Assembly (NCBI RefSeq): GCF_001434585.1
Contig: NZ_AZDB01000011.1
Coordinates: 1-36,465 of the forward strand
Length of the DNA stretch: 36,465 bases
Source: Companilactobacillus crustorum JCM 15951
GTDB taxonomy: Bacteria; Bacillota; Bacilli; Lactobacillales; Lactobacillaceae
Direction of reading: 5' to 3'
In this document: in pieces, positions 17,093 through 25,971 of the stretch
Layout: every line of letters starts with the position of its first letter
Position numbering within the stretch: the first letter of the stretch is position 1
Made by a program: the position numbers and the translations under genes
Notes under the pieces: model-generated
What the model saw: only the letters and a program-made list of their open reading frames with translations
What the model was told of the DNA's origin: nothing
The model's database searches: none

Positions 17093-17172
17093 CTTCTTGA
17101 GGTTTACTGGGCTTTGCAAGTTGTACAAAGATTGTATGCTTTGCAAAGCTAAGTAAACTTTTAGAAGTTTTT
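17093..17172 (+). terminator. Long hairpin terminator downstream of the lysine aptamer
   Basis: CTTCT, GTTTACT and CTTTGCA pair with TTGCAAAG, AGTAAAC and AGAAG in one long stem, followed by five T. It is the nearest candidate for the riboswitch expression platform. Confidence 0.7.
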
Positions 17173-17224
17173 GTTGCTCCAGATTTCTGAATTCGTTGAG
17201 CTATTGATTAATGGGATGATTATG

Positions 17225-17266
17225 ATCCTTATTGTCGGTAGTTCCTCTGATAATAAGGATTTTTTT
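17225..17266 (+). terminator. Second leader terminator before the lysine permease gene
   Basis: ATCCTTATTGTC (17225-17236) pairs with GATAATAAGGAT (17249-17260), one G-T pair, followed by six to seven T. It ends only 24 bases before the start codon. Either this or the hairpin at 17093-17172 could be the ligand-controlled terminator. Confidence 0.8.
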
Positions 17267-17289
17267 GTATCCAAAAAGGGGAATGAAAG

Positions 17290-18738
17290 ATGGAAAATAA
17301 TGATGTGAATAGGTCGCTGAAGACCCGTCATTTATCTATGATCGCACTTGGTGGATCAATTGGAACCGGACTCTTCGTAGCTAGTGGTTCCTCAATTTCA
17401 ACTGCTGGACCAGGAGGAGCTCTGATAGCTTATGTGGCTATCGGTATAATGGTCTACTTCTTAATGACGAGTTTGGGGGAAATGGCAACGTATATGCCTG
17501 TATCCGGCTCGTTTGCAACGTATGCAACAAAGTTTATCGATCCTGCTTTTGGATTTGCACTTGGCTGGAACTATTGGTTCAATTGGGCCATAACTTTAGC
17601 AGTTGATCTGTCGACGATTTCGTTGGTGGTTAAATATTGGTTTCCAACGTGGTCCTCGTGGAAGATCAGTTTGGCTTTTATGATTCTGCTTTTAGTTATT
17701 AACTTTATTTCAGTTAGTTCATTTGGTGAAACAGAATATTGGCTGTCATCAATTAAAGTTACGGCTGTAATCATCTTTTTAATTGTTGGTATTTTAAGTA
17801 TTTTAGGCATTTTGGGAAATCAAAACTTTGTTGGCTTGACCAACTATACATCTAAAAAGGCTCCCTTTGTCGGTGGAATACCGGCGATATTGAGCGTATT
17901 CGTCGTAGCTGGATTCTCTTTCCAAGGAACTGAATTAATTGGTATTACTGCTGGAGAGTCAGCTACACCAGAGAAGAGTATTCCTAAGGCTATTAAACAA
18001 GTTTTCTGGAGAATTTTATTATTCTATATTTTATCAATCGCTGTTATTGGAGCATTGATACCTTATACAAGTCCTAATCTATTAGGCTCGGGCGCTGGTG
18101 ATATTGCTATCAGTCCCTTTACGATTGTTTTCAAAAAGGTAGGAATTCCTTTAGCTGCTGGGGTAATGAACGCTGTTATTTTGACGTCAGTTATTTCTGC
18201 TGCTAACTCAGGACTATATGCTGCCAGTCGAATGCTTTGGTCAATGAGTAAAAATAATATGGCTCCTAAAGCCTTTCAAAAGACAAACAGTCGAGGGGTC
18301 CCAGTCTATTCCTTGATTTTGACTGTTTTAATTGGGGCAATTGCCTTATTTACTAGTTTTTATGGTGATTCATTCTACGAATTACTAGTATCTGCTAGTG
18401 GTTTAACTGGATTTATTGCTTGGCTGGGAATTGCCTTTTCACATTATCGTTTTAGAAAAGCTTATTTATACAAAGGTTATAGTCTAAATGACCTAAAATA
18501 TAAAGCAAAATGGTTCCCATTTGGACCAATTTTAGCTATTGTATTAGGAATTATCATTATCATGGGACAAGATGTCCGTTCAATGGTTAATTTCAACGTA
18601 GGCCGTTTATTGATCAGTTACAGTGGTTTAATTATCCTCTTTGTATGTTGGGCTTACTATAAGGTCAAACATAAGAGTAAGTTTTTGAAACTAGAAGATA
18701 TTGATATTGAAAAAACTAAAAATGATAGCGACTACTAG
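17290..18738 (+). CDS. lysP: Lysine-specific amino acid permease (APC superfamily)
   Basis: A 482-residue membrane protein with about 12 hydrophobic segments. The start of the core, RHLSMIALGGSIGTGLFVAS, is the hallmark of the amino acid-polyamine-organocation family, and GEMATYMPVSGSFATYATKF is typical of the AAT/LysP group. The protein takes up an amino acid with protons across the cytoplasmic membrane. The lysine specificity comes from the riboswitch in the leader, which agrees with the sequence group. AAGGGG lies eight bases before the ATG. The gene is monocistronic; the promoter of the serS T-box overlaps its stop codon. Confidence 0.9.
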   Translation: MENNDVNRSLKTRHLSMIALGGSIGTGLFVASGSSISTAGPGGALIAYVAIGIMVYFLMTSLGEMATYMPVSGSFATYATKFIDPAFGFALGWNYWFNWAITLAVDLSTISLVVKYWFPTWSSWKISLAFMILLLVINFISVSSFGETEYWLSSIKVTAVIIFLIVGILSILGILGNQNFVGLTNYTSKKAPFVGGIPAILSVFVVAGFSFQGTELIGITAGESATPEKSIPKAIKQVFWRILLFYILSIAVIGALIPYTSPNLLGSGAGDIAISPFTIVFKKVGIPLAAGVMNAVILTSVISAANSGLYAASRMLWSMSKNNMAPKAFQKTNSRGVPVYSLILTVLIGAIALFTSFYGDSFYELLVSASGLTGFIAWLGIAFSHYRFRKAYLYKGYSLNDLKYKAKWFPFGPILAIVLGIIIIMGQDVRSMVNFNVGRLLISYSGLIILFVCWAYYKVKHKSKFLKLEDIDIEKTKNDSDY

Positions 18739-18767
18739 TTGAATTTTGTAACACTTTGAATTAAGAT
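18739..18767 (+). promoter_or_regulatory. Candidate promoter of the serS T-box transcript
   Basis: TTGAAT (18739-18744), a 17-base spacer and TAAGAT (18762-18767), starting right after the permease stop. A fair match placed just before the T-box stem I. Confidence 0.5.
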
Positions 18768-18784
18768 AAAAAAGAATATCAAAC

Positions 18785-18993
18785 TAAAAGAGTGCCTACT
18801 CACAAAACCTTTCAGAGAGACGATGGTCGGTGTAAATCGTTATGGTTTTTATTCCAGCATTCTGGTAACGGGTAATGCCGTTCGGGTTGATCCGATAAAA
18901 TCTGAAAGTGCAGTGTATTTGTATACGCTGAAACTGGGTGGTACCGCGAATGGTCGATTCGTCCCTTTATTGGGATGATTCGGCCATTTTTTT
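18785..18993 (+). promoter_or_regulatory. T-box riboswitch upstream of serS
   Basis: Stem I elements are visible (AGAGAG with GGTCGGTGTAAA), and the T-box proper, GGGTGGTACCGCG (18936-18948), is exact. It is followed by a terminator: ATGGTCGA...TCGTCCC pairs with GGGATGA...TCGGCCAT, ending in seven T. Uncharged tRNA binding should form the antiterminator and allow serS expression. I could not fix the specifier codon with certainty; AGC or TCC near 18861-18867 are candidates, both Ser codons. After the terminator, 19001-19260 is about 260 bases of leader with no ORF or clear structure before serS. Confidence 0.92.
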
Positions 18994-19260
18994 GTTTTTT
19001 GGATTTAAGGTTTTCGCTTCCGACTGGAGCTTGGTTTCTAGTTTTGTTAGTTAAAATTGCTGCAATGGAATCTTAGTGTGTTGGAGATTATTGAAAGCTT
19101 GAGGATTTATATAATTGAGAATTCTAAGTGTCATTAAAGTAAAAATGCAGACGACTAAACCGAAACACTAGTCCAGCCGAATTTTCTTTGTTGCAGAGGA
19201 CGGCATCCTTAATACATTAATTTTAGTGAACAAAGTAAGTAAAAAGAGGGAGAAATATCT

Positions 19261-20550
19261 ATGTTAGATATCAAGTTAATTAGAAAAGATCCTGAATGGA
19301 TCAAGAATAAATTGGCTTCACGTGGCGTTACAAGCGACGAGATCGATGAATTGATTTCATATGATACAAAGCGTCGTGAGTTGTTAGTTCAAACAGAAAC
19401 TTTGAAGCAAAAGAGAAATGAAGTTTCTCAAGGTATTGCTACTAAGAAACGTAATAAAGAAGATGCCAGCGATGAAATTGCAGCTATGAAGCAGGTCGGT
19501 GCTGACATTAAAAAAATTGATGCTGATCTTGAGGAAACTGAAGGTAAAATGAATTATATTTTAGTTCGTTTGCCTAATATTCCTGATGATTCTGTACCAG
19601 TTGGTCCTGATGAAAGTACTAATGTTGAAATTAGAAAAGTTGGTGCTGTTCCCAAGGAAAACTTCAAACCTCGTCATCACTGGGATATTGGTGAAGAATT
19701 AGGTATTTTGGACTTTGAACAAGCTACAAAAGTTGCCGGCAGTCGTTTTGTCTACTATATTGGTATGGGTGCTCGTCTTGAACGTGCAGTTTACAATTTT
19801 ATGTTAGATCAACACCAAAAGGAAGGCTATACAGAAGTAATCCCTCCATATTTGGTAAATAACGAAGCTATGTTTGGTACAAGTCAATTCCCTAAATTTA
19901 CCGAAGATGTCTACACGGTAATGGTTGATGAAAATCCTTTGACTTTGATTCCTACTGCTGAAGTTCCTTTGACAAATTATTTTGCTGGCAAGATTTTAGA
20001 TGAAAAGGATTTACCTAAATACGTGACTGCTTTGACACCTTGCTTCCGTTCAGAAGCTGGTTCTGCTGGTCGTGATACTCGTGGTTTGATCCGTATGCAT
20101 CAATTCAATAAGGTTGAAATGGTTAAAGTTACAAAGCCTGAAGAATCATACAATGAATTGGAAAAACTAACAGCTAATGCAGAAAATATTTTGCAAAAGC
20201 TAGGTCTTCCATATCACGTTATCGTATTATCAAGTGGCGATGCTAGTTTCAGTTCTGCTAAGACATACGATCTTGAAGTTTGGATGCCAGCTCAAGAAAA
20301 GTATCGTGAAGTTTCAAGTTGTTCTAACTGTCTTGATTTCCAAGCTCGTCGTGCTCATATTCGTTATCGTGACGAAAACGGCAAAACAAAGTTAGCTCAT
20401 ACATTGAATGGATCAGGTCTTGCTGCTGGACGTACAGTTGCTGCAATCCTTGAAAATTATCAAAATGAGGATGGTTCAGTAACTATTCCTGAGGTTTTGA
20501 TACCTTATATGGGTGGCGTAACAAAAATTACTAAAGAAAATGCTAAATAG
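19261..20550 (+). CDS. serS: Seryl-tRNA synthetase
   Basis: A 429-residue class II aminoacyl-tRNA synthetase charging tRNA-Ser in the cytoplasm. Residues 1-105 form the long coiled-coil arm that grips the tRNA ([15 protein letters not shown] to about VRLPN). The catalytic domain has [13 protein letters not shown], motif 2 in [20 protein letters not shown], and motif 3 in [20 protein letters not shown] with the ATP-binding Arg. Length is standard. AGAGGGAG precedes the ATG. It is preceded by a T-box and followed by tRNA-Asn under a separate promoter. Confidence 0.98.
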   Translation: MLDIKLIRKDPEWIKNKLASRGVTSDEIDELISYDTKRRELLVQTETLKQKRNEVSQGIATKKRNKEDASDEIAAMKQVGADIKKIDADLEETEGKMNYILVRLPNIPDDSVPVGPDESTNVEIRKVGAVPKENFKPRHHWDIGEELGILDFEQATKVAGSRFVYYIGMGARLERAVYNFMLDQHQKEGYTEVIPPYLVNNEAMFGTSQFPKFTEDVYTVMVDENPLTLIPTAEVPLTNYFAGKILDEKDLPKYVTALTPCFRSEAGSAGRDTRGLIRMHQFNKVEMVKVTKPEESYNELEKLTANAENILQKLGLPYHVIVLSSGDASFSSAKTYDLEVWMPAQEKYREVSSCSNCLDFQARRAHIRYRDENGKTKLAHTLNGSGLAAGRTVAAILENYQNEDGSVTIPEVLIPYMGGVTKITKENAK

Positions 20551-20553
20551 TTA

Positions 20554-20582
20554 TTGACCTGCGGCGTTTAAATTGATAAAAT
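20554..20582 (+). promoter_or_regulatory. Sigma-A promoter of tRNA-Asn
   Basis: TTGACC (20554-20559), a 17-base spacer and TAAAAT (20577-20582), with the tRNA starting 32 bases later. Confidence 0.75.
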
Positions 20583-20614
20583 TTAATAGTTCTGTTAAAG
20601 AGCTATTGAATTAT

Positions 20615-20687
20615 TCCGGATTAGCTCAGTTGGTAGAGCATCTGACTGTTAATCAGGGTGTCGTCAGTTCGAGTCTGACATCCGGAG
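20615..20687 (+). tRNA. tRNA-Asn (anticodon GTT)
   Basis: A 73-base cloverleaf. Acceptor arms TCCGGAT and ATCCGGA pair fully, the D arm is GCTCAGTTGGTAGAGC, the anticodon loop CTGTTAA carries GTT, and the T arm is GTCAGTTCGAGTCTGAC. No CCA is encoded. Confidence 0.96.
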
Positions 20688-20722
20688 TTATAATACTTAG
20701 GATTTACCTAGGTGTCCAATAG

Positions 20723-20761
20723 ATTACATCTAGTTCATAAAAGAATTAGATGTAATTTTTT
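20723..20761 (+). terminator. Intrinsic terminator between the two tRNAs
   Basis: ATTACATCTA (20723-20732) pairs with TAGATGTAAT (20747-20756), followed by seven T. The next tRNA starts seven bases after the T run, so tRNA-Thr needs read-through or a promoter I could not find. Confidence 0.85.
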
Positions 20762-20767
20762 TATTAA

Positions 20768-20840
20768 GCCGTCTTAGCTCAGTTGGTAGAGCATCGGTAT
20801 CGTAAACCGGCGGTCACAGGTTCGACTCCTGCAGACGGCA
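20768..20840 (+). tRNA. tRNA-Thr (anticodon CGT)
   Basis: A 73-base cloverleaf. Acceptor arms GCCGTCT and AGACGGC pair fully, with discriminator A. The anticodon loop ATCGTAA carries CGT, reading ACG. The T arm has GGTTCGACTCC. No CCA is encoded. Confidence 0.95.
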
Positions 20841-20870
20841 TTCTTGATAATTACTGAACAAAAACTCCCA

Positions 20871-20907
20871 AAAGAGATACTGAAAAGAATCAGCATCTCT
20901 TTTTTTG
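20871..20907 (+). terminator. Intrinsic terminator after tRNA-Thr
   Basis: AAGAGAT and CTGA pair with TCAG and ATCTCTT around AAAAGAA, followed by seven T. Confidence 0.85.
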
Positions 20908-20964
20908 TTCTCTAGAAAATAAAAAATGCGTGGTGGGGCTCGGATGGTTTCTGAGTATAAAAGT

Positions 20965-21050
20965 GAAAAGAACGACAACTCGATTTTGAGTTGCCGTTCT
21001 TTTCATATTAAGCGGGATGAAGCTATATTTTGTCCGCATTTTTGCTGCAA
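20965..21050 (+). repeat. Dispersed hairpin repeat, copy 2; probable terminator of the flavoprotein gene
   Basis: Arms at 20965-20981 and 20988-21004 pair at 16 of 17 positions (GAAAAGAACG-x-CAACTC). The hairpin is followed by a tail at 21026-21050 ending TTTTTGCTGCAA, nearly the same as in copy 1 near 3.4 kb, where the order is the same on the opposite strand. An outer pair, AAAAATGCG (20922-20930) and CGCATTTTT (21035-21043), encloses this copy. It sits at the 3' end of the minus-strand flavoprotein gene. Confidence 0.72.
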
Positions 21051-21070
21051 GAAAAAGTTACAGCTTAATT

Positions 21071-22900
21071 TTATTTTATTTGAGCAAGAGCATTGGAGAC
21101 TGCTTCTTTAATAGCTTTGCTGGAGGCAGATGCTCCGGAAACTGTATCAACATTGATGGAATTGCTTTTGACGATTTCTTTAGGTAATTCTTTAACAGCT
21201 TTCAAACCATAATCATCGGATTCGCTTTGTTTCAAAACTTCGATATTTTGAATATCATCTTTGCTATCGGCCGTAACCCGAACAACAATTTCGTTACCCA
21301 TACCAGCAGAAGATTTTCCAATATATTGATTATCTTGAGTATCGAAATGATCTTCAGTAATATCGGAGCCTAGTCCATTTTCATGAATACTGGCGGAGGT
21401 TTGAGTATCAATTTGAGAAGTTGATGACTCTAACTCATCCTTTTGGAGAGCAGCATTTTCACCAGCAATTTTACCGAAAATAAGGTTCTCAGCCAAATTG
21501 CTGCCACCGTTGTATTGGCGTCCCATTAAACTTCCAAGTTCACCAGCAGCGTAAAGATGAGGGATAACAACATTGTCATTGTCAACCACTTCAGCCTTAG
21601 AATTATGAACAGGTCCACCTTGAGTATTTAATAATCCTTGTACCATAGCCAAAGCATAGTAAGGACCATTCTCATCGAAAGCAGCTAGGGTTTTGGCGTC
21701 ACGATTGAAAGCATAATCGCGTTTAATTTCGGCAAAATGATTAAAATCTTTAATAGTGTCAGTTAAATTTTCAAGATCAACCTGCATAACTTCAGCCAAT
21801 TTTGCTAAACTGTCAGCTTTAACGACTAATTTCATAAATTCGGGATAAGGAGCATTTTTATCGTTAATTAATTCATCATATTTTTTTTGATCAAAAACTA
21901 CATATGGATGACGTTGGGCTTGAGGGATTCTCCAGTTTCCATGATCTTGAATGTGACCGTGGCGGTGGATTTCATTTTCATCAAAATAACGAGTACCGTC
22001 ATCGCCAATAACAATTAAACTGCCTTGGTGGAAAGCAGGCCAGTCGAATGGTAAAAATTGAGAACGTTGACCCTTAGCTGGTTTAGGCGTTAAGCCGTGG
22101 AAAATGCCGTATGATTCGTAGTTATTCATATTGTAAAGTTGAGCACCGACCTCGCTTGCCATCTTAATACCGATTCCTTTGTTATAAAGTGAACCAATAG
22201 GGTTAAGGCTGGTCTCGCCTAAATAGTTTTCAACCATTTGAGAATTATTTTCGAAACCGCCAGTTGCCATGACAACGCCGTTATTAGCTTTGACATTCAA
22301 AAGTTCGTCGTTACGTTTGATTTGAACTCCAACAACTGCTTTGGTGTTAGGGTCTTGAATCAAATGTTGAGCAGGAGTGTTGTACAAAACATCAATTTTG
22401 TCAGCACGTTTTAAAACTTGTTGACGTAAATTCTTCCATAGGGCAGAATCAGCAACGCCTTCGTGAACAGTTACTAATTCGTGAGTGGCTTGACCACGGA
22501 ATTCAGGATATTCATGAGCCATAAAATATAAAGCTTTGGAAACAGGAGATTCAGGGTGTTTACCCATAATAAATGGCTTTACCCCAAGGTAACTTTCCAA
22601 ATAATTAGGGATATTATAAAGTCCCTTGATAAAGGTCTCCATTAAATCTTTATCGTATGACAAGGGAAAAGCTAAATCTTGATAATATTTACGTAAATCA
22701 TTGAGATCATCGCCGGATGAAATAACTTGTCCAGCATAACGGGTATTGCCACCTTCATGTCCCTCAGGAGCAGAATCAGTAATTAATACCTTACTGTTAT
22801 TGTCGGCAGCAAAGCGAGCAGCAGAGGCACCGGCTCCACCAAAACCTAAAACAATAACATCATAAGTAGCATTCCATTGTAGCTTTGAATTATCAAACAT
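21071..22900 (-). CDS. FAD-dependent reductase with C-terminal covalent-FMN domain (fumarate/urocanate/enoate reductase family)
   Basis: A 609-residue protein. The N-terminus has the FAD dinucleotide loop VIVLGFGGAGASAARFAA and the FAD_binding_2 layout through GELGSLMGRQYNGGSNLAENL. The C-terminal 110 residues are an FMN_bind domain ending in D585-T-V-S-G-A-S591, the site where ApbE attaches FMN (Ser591 predicted). The family moves electrons from covalent FMN to FAD and then to a C=C bond such as fumarate, urocanate or cinnamates. The usual THGG substrate segment of fumarate reductases reads NTQGG here, so fumarate is not assured. There is no signal peptide, so it acts in the cytoplasm. The divergent operon encodes apbE and two flavodoxin-like reductases, the probable maturation enzyme and electron donors. 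It starts at ATG 22900 with a weak GGGG site. Confidence 0.85.
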   Translation of the reverse strand: MFDNSKLQWNATYDVIVLGFGGAGASAARFAADNNSKVLITDSAPEGHEGGNTRYAGQVISSGDDLNDLRKYYQDLAFPLSYDKDLMETFIKGLYNIPNYLESYLGVKPFIMGKHPESPVSKALYFMAHEYPEFRGQATHELVTVHEGVADSALWKNLRQQVLKRADKIDVLYNTPAQHLIQDPNTKAVVGVQIKRNDELLNVKANNGVVMATGGFENNSQMVENYLGETSLNPIGSLYNKGIGIKMASEVGAQLYNMNNYESYGIFHGLTPKPAKGQRSQFLPFDWPAFHQGSLIVIGDDGTRYFDENEIHRHGHIQDHGNWRIPQAQRHPYVVFDQKKYDELINDKNAPYPEFMKLVVKADSLAKLAEVMQVDLENLTDTIKDFNHFAEIKRDYAFNRDAKTLAAFDENGPYYALAMVQGLLNTQGGPVHNSKAEVVDNDNVVIPHLYAAGELGSLMGRQYNGGSNLAENLIFGKIAGENAALQKDELESSTSQIDTQTSASIHENGLGSDITEDHFDTQDNQYIGKSSAGMGNEIVVRVTADSKDDIQNIEVLKQSESDDYGLKAVKELPKEIVKSNSINVDTVSGASASSKAIKEAVSNALAQIK

Positions 22901-23056
22901 ATTGTTTACCCCATTCCTCTAAATGTTAGGATTAATATAACTCTAATTATAATTATTGTGAACAACTTCCTTTTGTCGAGAACGACATAAAAGACTATGA
23001 TAGATGATGTTTACTGATATACATATAATAATTTTTAGATGAATTGAGGAAATTTC

Positions 23057-23986
23057 ATGAGCCTAATAAACAAAAGTTATTATGCTTTAGGAACAGTGAT
23101 TAATCTGTCAGTGGCTCCGCCAGCTAATGAGGGTAATTTGGACGCTGCTCATCATTTGATACAGCACTTTGAAGATAAATTGACCGTTAATCGGGATCAA
23201 TCAGAAGTAATGTCAATCAATCATAATGCTGGTATAAAACCAGTTGTAGTTCCCCAAGATACGTATGAATTGATTAAACGAGCCGTTTTAGTTAGTCGCC
23301 GTCATTTAGGTTTTAATGTTGCTATTGGACCATTAGTTAAACTGTGGAAGATTGGTTTCAAAGGAGCTAATAAACCTAAAGAGGCAGATATCCAACAGCG
23401 TTTGCAGATTATAGACCCAAATAGGATTACTCTGAATGATGACGAGCAATCAGTATTTTTACAGAAAAAAGGTATGGAAATTGACCTTGGTGGAATTGCT
23501 AAGGGTTATATTGCTGATAAAATCAAAATGCTTTGGATCGAGCAAAATGTCGCAACTGGAATTATTGATTTGGGTGGTAATGTTTTGCTAGTAGGAGCCA
23601 GTCTTCATGCCGATAAATTATGGAATGTTGGCGTTCAAAATCCTGTTAAATCAAGGGATACTTTTTTAGGGATAATCAACACAAGTGCCAAATCAATTGG
23701 AACTTCAGGTATCTATGAACGAAGATTGATTATTGATGGTCATGAATATCATCATATGTTTGATTCTCAAACTGGTTATCCAATTAAAAATAATTTAGCC
23801 AGCGTCACGATTGTGAGCGATAAGTCAATTGACGGCGAAATTTGGTCTACAATCGGATTTTATCAAGGAATTGAAAAGGGAGTAGCTTTGATTGAAGCTC
23901 AACCAGGTATCGAGGCTGTTTTTGTTACTAAAGATTTACAGACAGTAGTGACGAGTGGATTAAAGAACAAATTTAAGTTAATATAA
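23057..23986 (+). CDS. apbE: FAD:protein FMN transferase (ApbE)
   Basis: A 309-residue protein that moves FMN from FAD onto Ser or Thr of target proteins through a phosphoester, with Mg. ApbE hallmarks are present: ALGTVINLSV near the start, IGPLVKLWKIG, EIDLGGIAKGYIADKI, GIIDLGGNVLLVG, and SIGTSGIYERR followed by HHMFDSQTGYP, where the Asp and the DSQTG loop bind metal and flavin. There is no lipoprotein signal, so it is a cytoplasmic form matching the cytoplasmic target encoded divergently. GAGGAAA lies before the ATG. It is the first gene of an operon with two flavodoxin-like reductases. Confidence 0.94.
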   Translation: MSLINKSYYALGTVINLSVAPPANEGNLDAAHHLIQHFEDKLTVNRDQSEVMSINHNAGIKPVVVPQDTYELIKRAVLVSRRHLGFNVAIGPLVKLWKIGFKGANKPKEADIQQRLQIIDPNRITLNDDEQSVFLQKKGMEIDLGGIAKGYIADKIKMLWIEQNVATGIIDLGGNVLLVGASLHADKLWNVGVQNPVKSRDTFLGIINTSAKSIGTSGIYERRLIIDGHEYHHMFDSQTGYPIKNNLASVTIVSDKSIDGEIWSTIGFYQGIEKGVALIEAQPGIEAVFVTKDLQTVVTSGLKNKFKLI

Positions 23987-24082
23987 TTATTTTATATAAA
24001 AGTTATATATGATATTTGATTGATATATTTAGTGAAACAATTTACAATGATCGTAATTAAAATAAATGAGATGATTAATTTT

Positions 24083-24691
24083 ATGAATAAATTTATTGCT
24101 ATTGTGGGTTCTAATTCTAGCAAATCAACTAACCGTGAATTATTGAAGTATATGCAAAGACACTTTAAAAGTCAGGCGGAGATTGAATTGGTTGAAATTA
24201 AAGGACTGCCAATTTTTAAAAAGAGTGCCAATAAATATGTGCCACAAACTGCCCGAAATATCGCCAAAAAAATTGAAGCCGCTGATGGGGTAATTATCGC
24301 TACGCCTGAATATGATCATTCTATACCGGCGGTTTTATCCAGTGCATTAGCTTGGCTGTCATATGGAATTCATCCATTTGTTGACAAACCAGTGATGATC
24401 ACAGGAGCTTCCTATGGTTCTTTAGGGTCATCGCGAGCACAGGCTCAATTACGTCAAATTTTGGATTCACCTGAATTAAAAGCTCGGATTATGCCAAGTT
24501 CAGAGTTTTTGTTAGGTCATTCGTTACAAGCTTTTGACGATAATGATAATTTAAAAGATATTGAAATCACTGAACAACTAAATGGTCTTTTTAAAGATTT
24601 TTTACAGTTCGTAAATATTTCCAAGCAATTGAATAATGCCAATGTTGTTAACAAACAGCAGGCTGAACAATTTTTATGGGATAAAGATTAG
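24083..24691 (+). CDS. NADPH-dependent FMN reductase family protein
   Basis: A 202-residue flavodoxin-fold protein. The ATG at 24083 starts [21 protein letters not shown], the flavin-phosphate loop; the longer frame from 24020 has no ribosome-binding site. Residues 76-90, [15 protein letters not shown], and the GSLGSSRAQ loop are typical of the family that passes electrons from NAD(P)H to flavin. It lies 96 bases after apbE and 10 bases before a longer paralogue that shares the ATPE-x-x-HS-x-PA and WLSY-x-IHPF segments. Its likely role is electron delivery to the covalent-FMN reductase or to flavin; the partner is inferred. Confidence 0.87.
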   Translation: MNKFIAIVGSNSSKSTNRELLKYMQRHFKSQAEIELVEIKGLPIFKKSANKYVPQTARNIAKKIEAADGVIIATPEYDHSIPAVLSSALAWLSYGIHPFVDKPVMITGASYGSLGSSRAQAQLRQILDSPELKARIMPSSEFLLGHSLQAFDDNDNLKDIEITEQLNGLFKDFLQFVNISKQLNNANVVNKQQAEQFLWDKD

Positions 24692-24701
24692 AGGGAATGA
24701 T

Positions 24702-25913
24702 ATGAAATTAGTTGGTATTGCAGGATCGATTGCTGATCAATCATACAATCGAACACTATTGAATTTTATTGCAAAGCATTTTGAGGGGTTAGTTGAGATC
24801 GAGGTATTAAACATCAATGATGTCCCTATGTTTAGCCAAGATGATGATCAAACTAATAGTGATGTTATTCAAAATTTGAGCAAGAAAATAAGCGCAGCCG
24901 ATGGGGTAATTATTGCAACTCCAGAACACAATCACTCTGTTCCAGCTGCTTTGAAAAATGTGATTGAATGGTTGTCATACGAAATTCATCCATTTGACGG
25001 AAAGCCAGTAATGATTGTAGGGGATTCTTATCATACACAAGGATCGTCACGAGCTCAATTGCATTTAAGACAAATTTTAGAGGCACCAGGTGTGAATGCA
25101 ATCGTTTTACCAGGAAATGAGTTCCTACTTGGCAAAGTTAAAGAAGCTTTTGATGAAAATGGTGATTTAAAGGATCAAGGAACAGTTGATTTTCTACAAA
25201 CAACACTTCAGAACTTTATTAAATTTGCGAAGGTAATTAATCTAATCAGCAAAACAAATGATTACGATGATGAAGATTTATCCGCTAAAACTGGAACTGA
25301 TACAACAATTCAAGGGATTGATATGAATGACGACAATTGGTTAGATTTGGCAGCTCAAAAGGTTAATGCTGTCGAAGGCAAAACATATGTCAAATTAGAT
25401 AGTGGCTTGTTGACCGTTGATCAATTGAACTATTTCTTAAAAACCATGCCTGTAGAATTAACTTATGTAGATGAGAACAATCAATTTCTTTACTATAACA
25501 AGGCTGTGTCGCCTGAAAAGATGCTGGCTAAACGAGTCCCTGCTCAAGTAGGGGATTCTTTGGATAAAGTTCATCCAAAAATTGATCGAGTAATTGAACA
25601 CGTCAAACAAGTTATCAACTCTTTGCGGACTGGCAAGACTGATTTAGTTTCTATGGCAGTACCAGGGAAAGACGAAACAAAACATCATATTATGCATTAT
25701 TATAAAGCGATGCATGACGAAGATGGCGATTATAAAGGTGTTAATGAATGGGCAGTTGATATTAAGCCAATCGTTGATCAATATTTGCAAGCTACTGGTC
25801 AAAAGCTAGTTAAAGATCCTGAAGCTAAAATTGATGCTACTTCAGGTGCGTCTAAGAAATCAGCTCCAGAAGAGATAAAGGTAGATGCAACATCCAGTGC
25901 TTCTAAGCATTAA
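24702..25913 (+). CDS. FMN reductase-PAS fusion with two C-terminal flavinylation-like motifs
   Basis: A 403-residue protein, ATG at 24702 with GAGGGA upstream. Residues 1-180 repeat the flavodoxin-like reductase fold of the previous gene ([12 protein letters not shown] loop, [13 protein letters not shown]). After a linker, about residues 235-355 resemble the PAS-type domain found with DUF438 proteins: [19 protein letters not shown], then [17 protein letters not shown], and a late [10 protein letters not shown] strand. The final 26 residues hold D378-A-T-S-G-A-S384 and D395-A-T-S-S-A-S401, separated by a Lys/Glu-rich link. Both resemble D-T-V-S-G-A-S in the covalent-FMN flavoprotein encoded nearby, and ApbE is in the same operon. 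The rest of an FMN_bind domain is absent. Covalent FMN here is an inference. Confidence 0.82.
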   Translation: MKLVGIAGSIADQSYNRTLLNFIAKHFEGLVEIEVLNINDVPMFSQDDDQTNSDVIQNLSKKISAADGVIIATPEHNHSVPAALKNVIEWLSYEIHPFDGKPVMIVGDSYHTQGSSRAQLHLRQILEAPGVNAIVLPGNEFLLGKVKEAFDENGDLKDQGTVDFLQTTLQNFIKFAKVINLISKTNDYDDEDLSAKTGTDTTIQGIDMNDDNWLDLAAQKVNAVEGKTYVKLDSGLLTVDQLNYFLKTMPVELTYVDENNQFLYYNKAVSPEKMLAKRVPAQVGDSLDKVHPKIDRVIEHVKQVINSLRTGKTDLVSMAVPGKDETKHHIMHYYKAMHDEDGDYKGVNEWAVDIKPIVDQYLQATGQKLVKDPEAKIDATSGASKKSAPEEIKVDATSSASKH

Positions 25914-25971
25914 TATAAAGTGAGGAAACATTCTATAAATTTGATTTTAGGATATTTATGCGAATAGATAC

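Noticed and set aside
20926-21111. 61-codon plus-strand ORF
   Set aside because: It reads through the hairpin repeat and into the antisense of the flavoprotein gene, and its composition does not look like a protein.
22956-22969. TTGTGAA with TTC four bases later, like a Rex (NADH-sensing) site, between the flavoprotein and apbE
   Set aside because: Only the left half fits the consensus; the right half has three of seven bases. Not enough to call an operator.
24636-24701. Longer N-terminus for the reductase-PAS protein
   Set aside because: It would overlap the previous gene by 56 bases with no ribosome-binding site, whereas ATG 24702 has GAGGGA and begins the flavodoxin fold directly.
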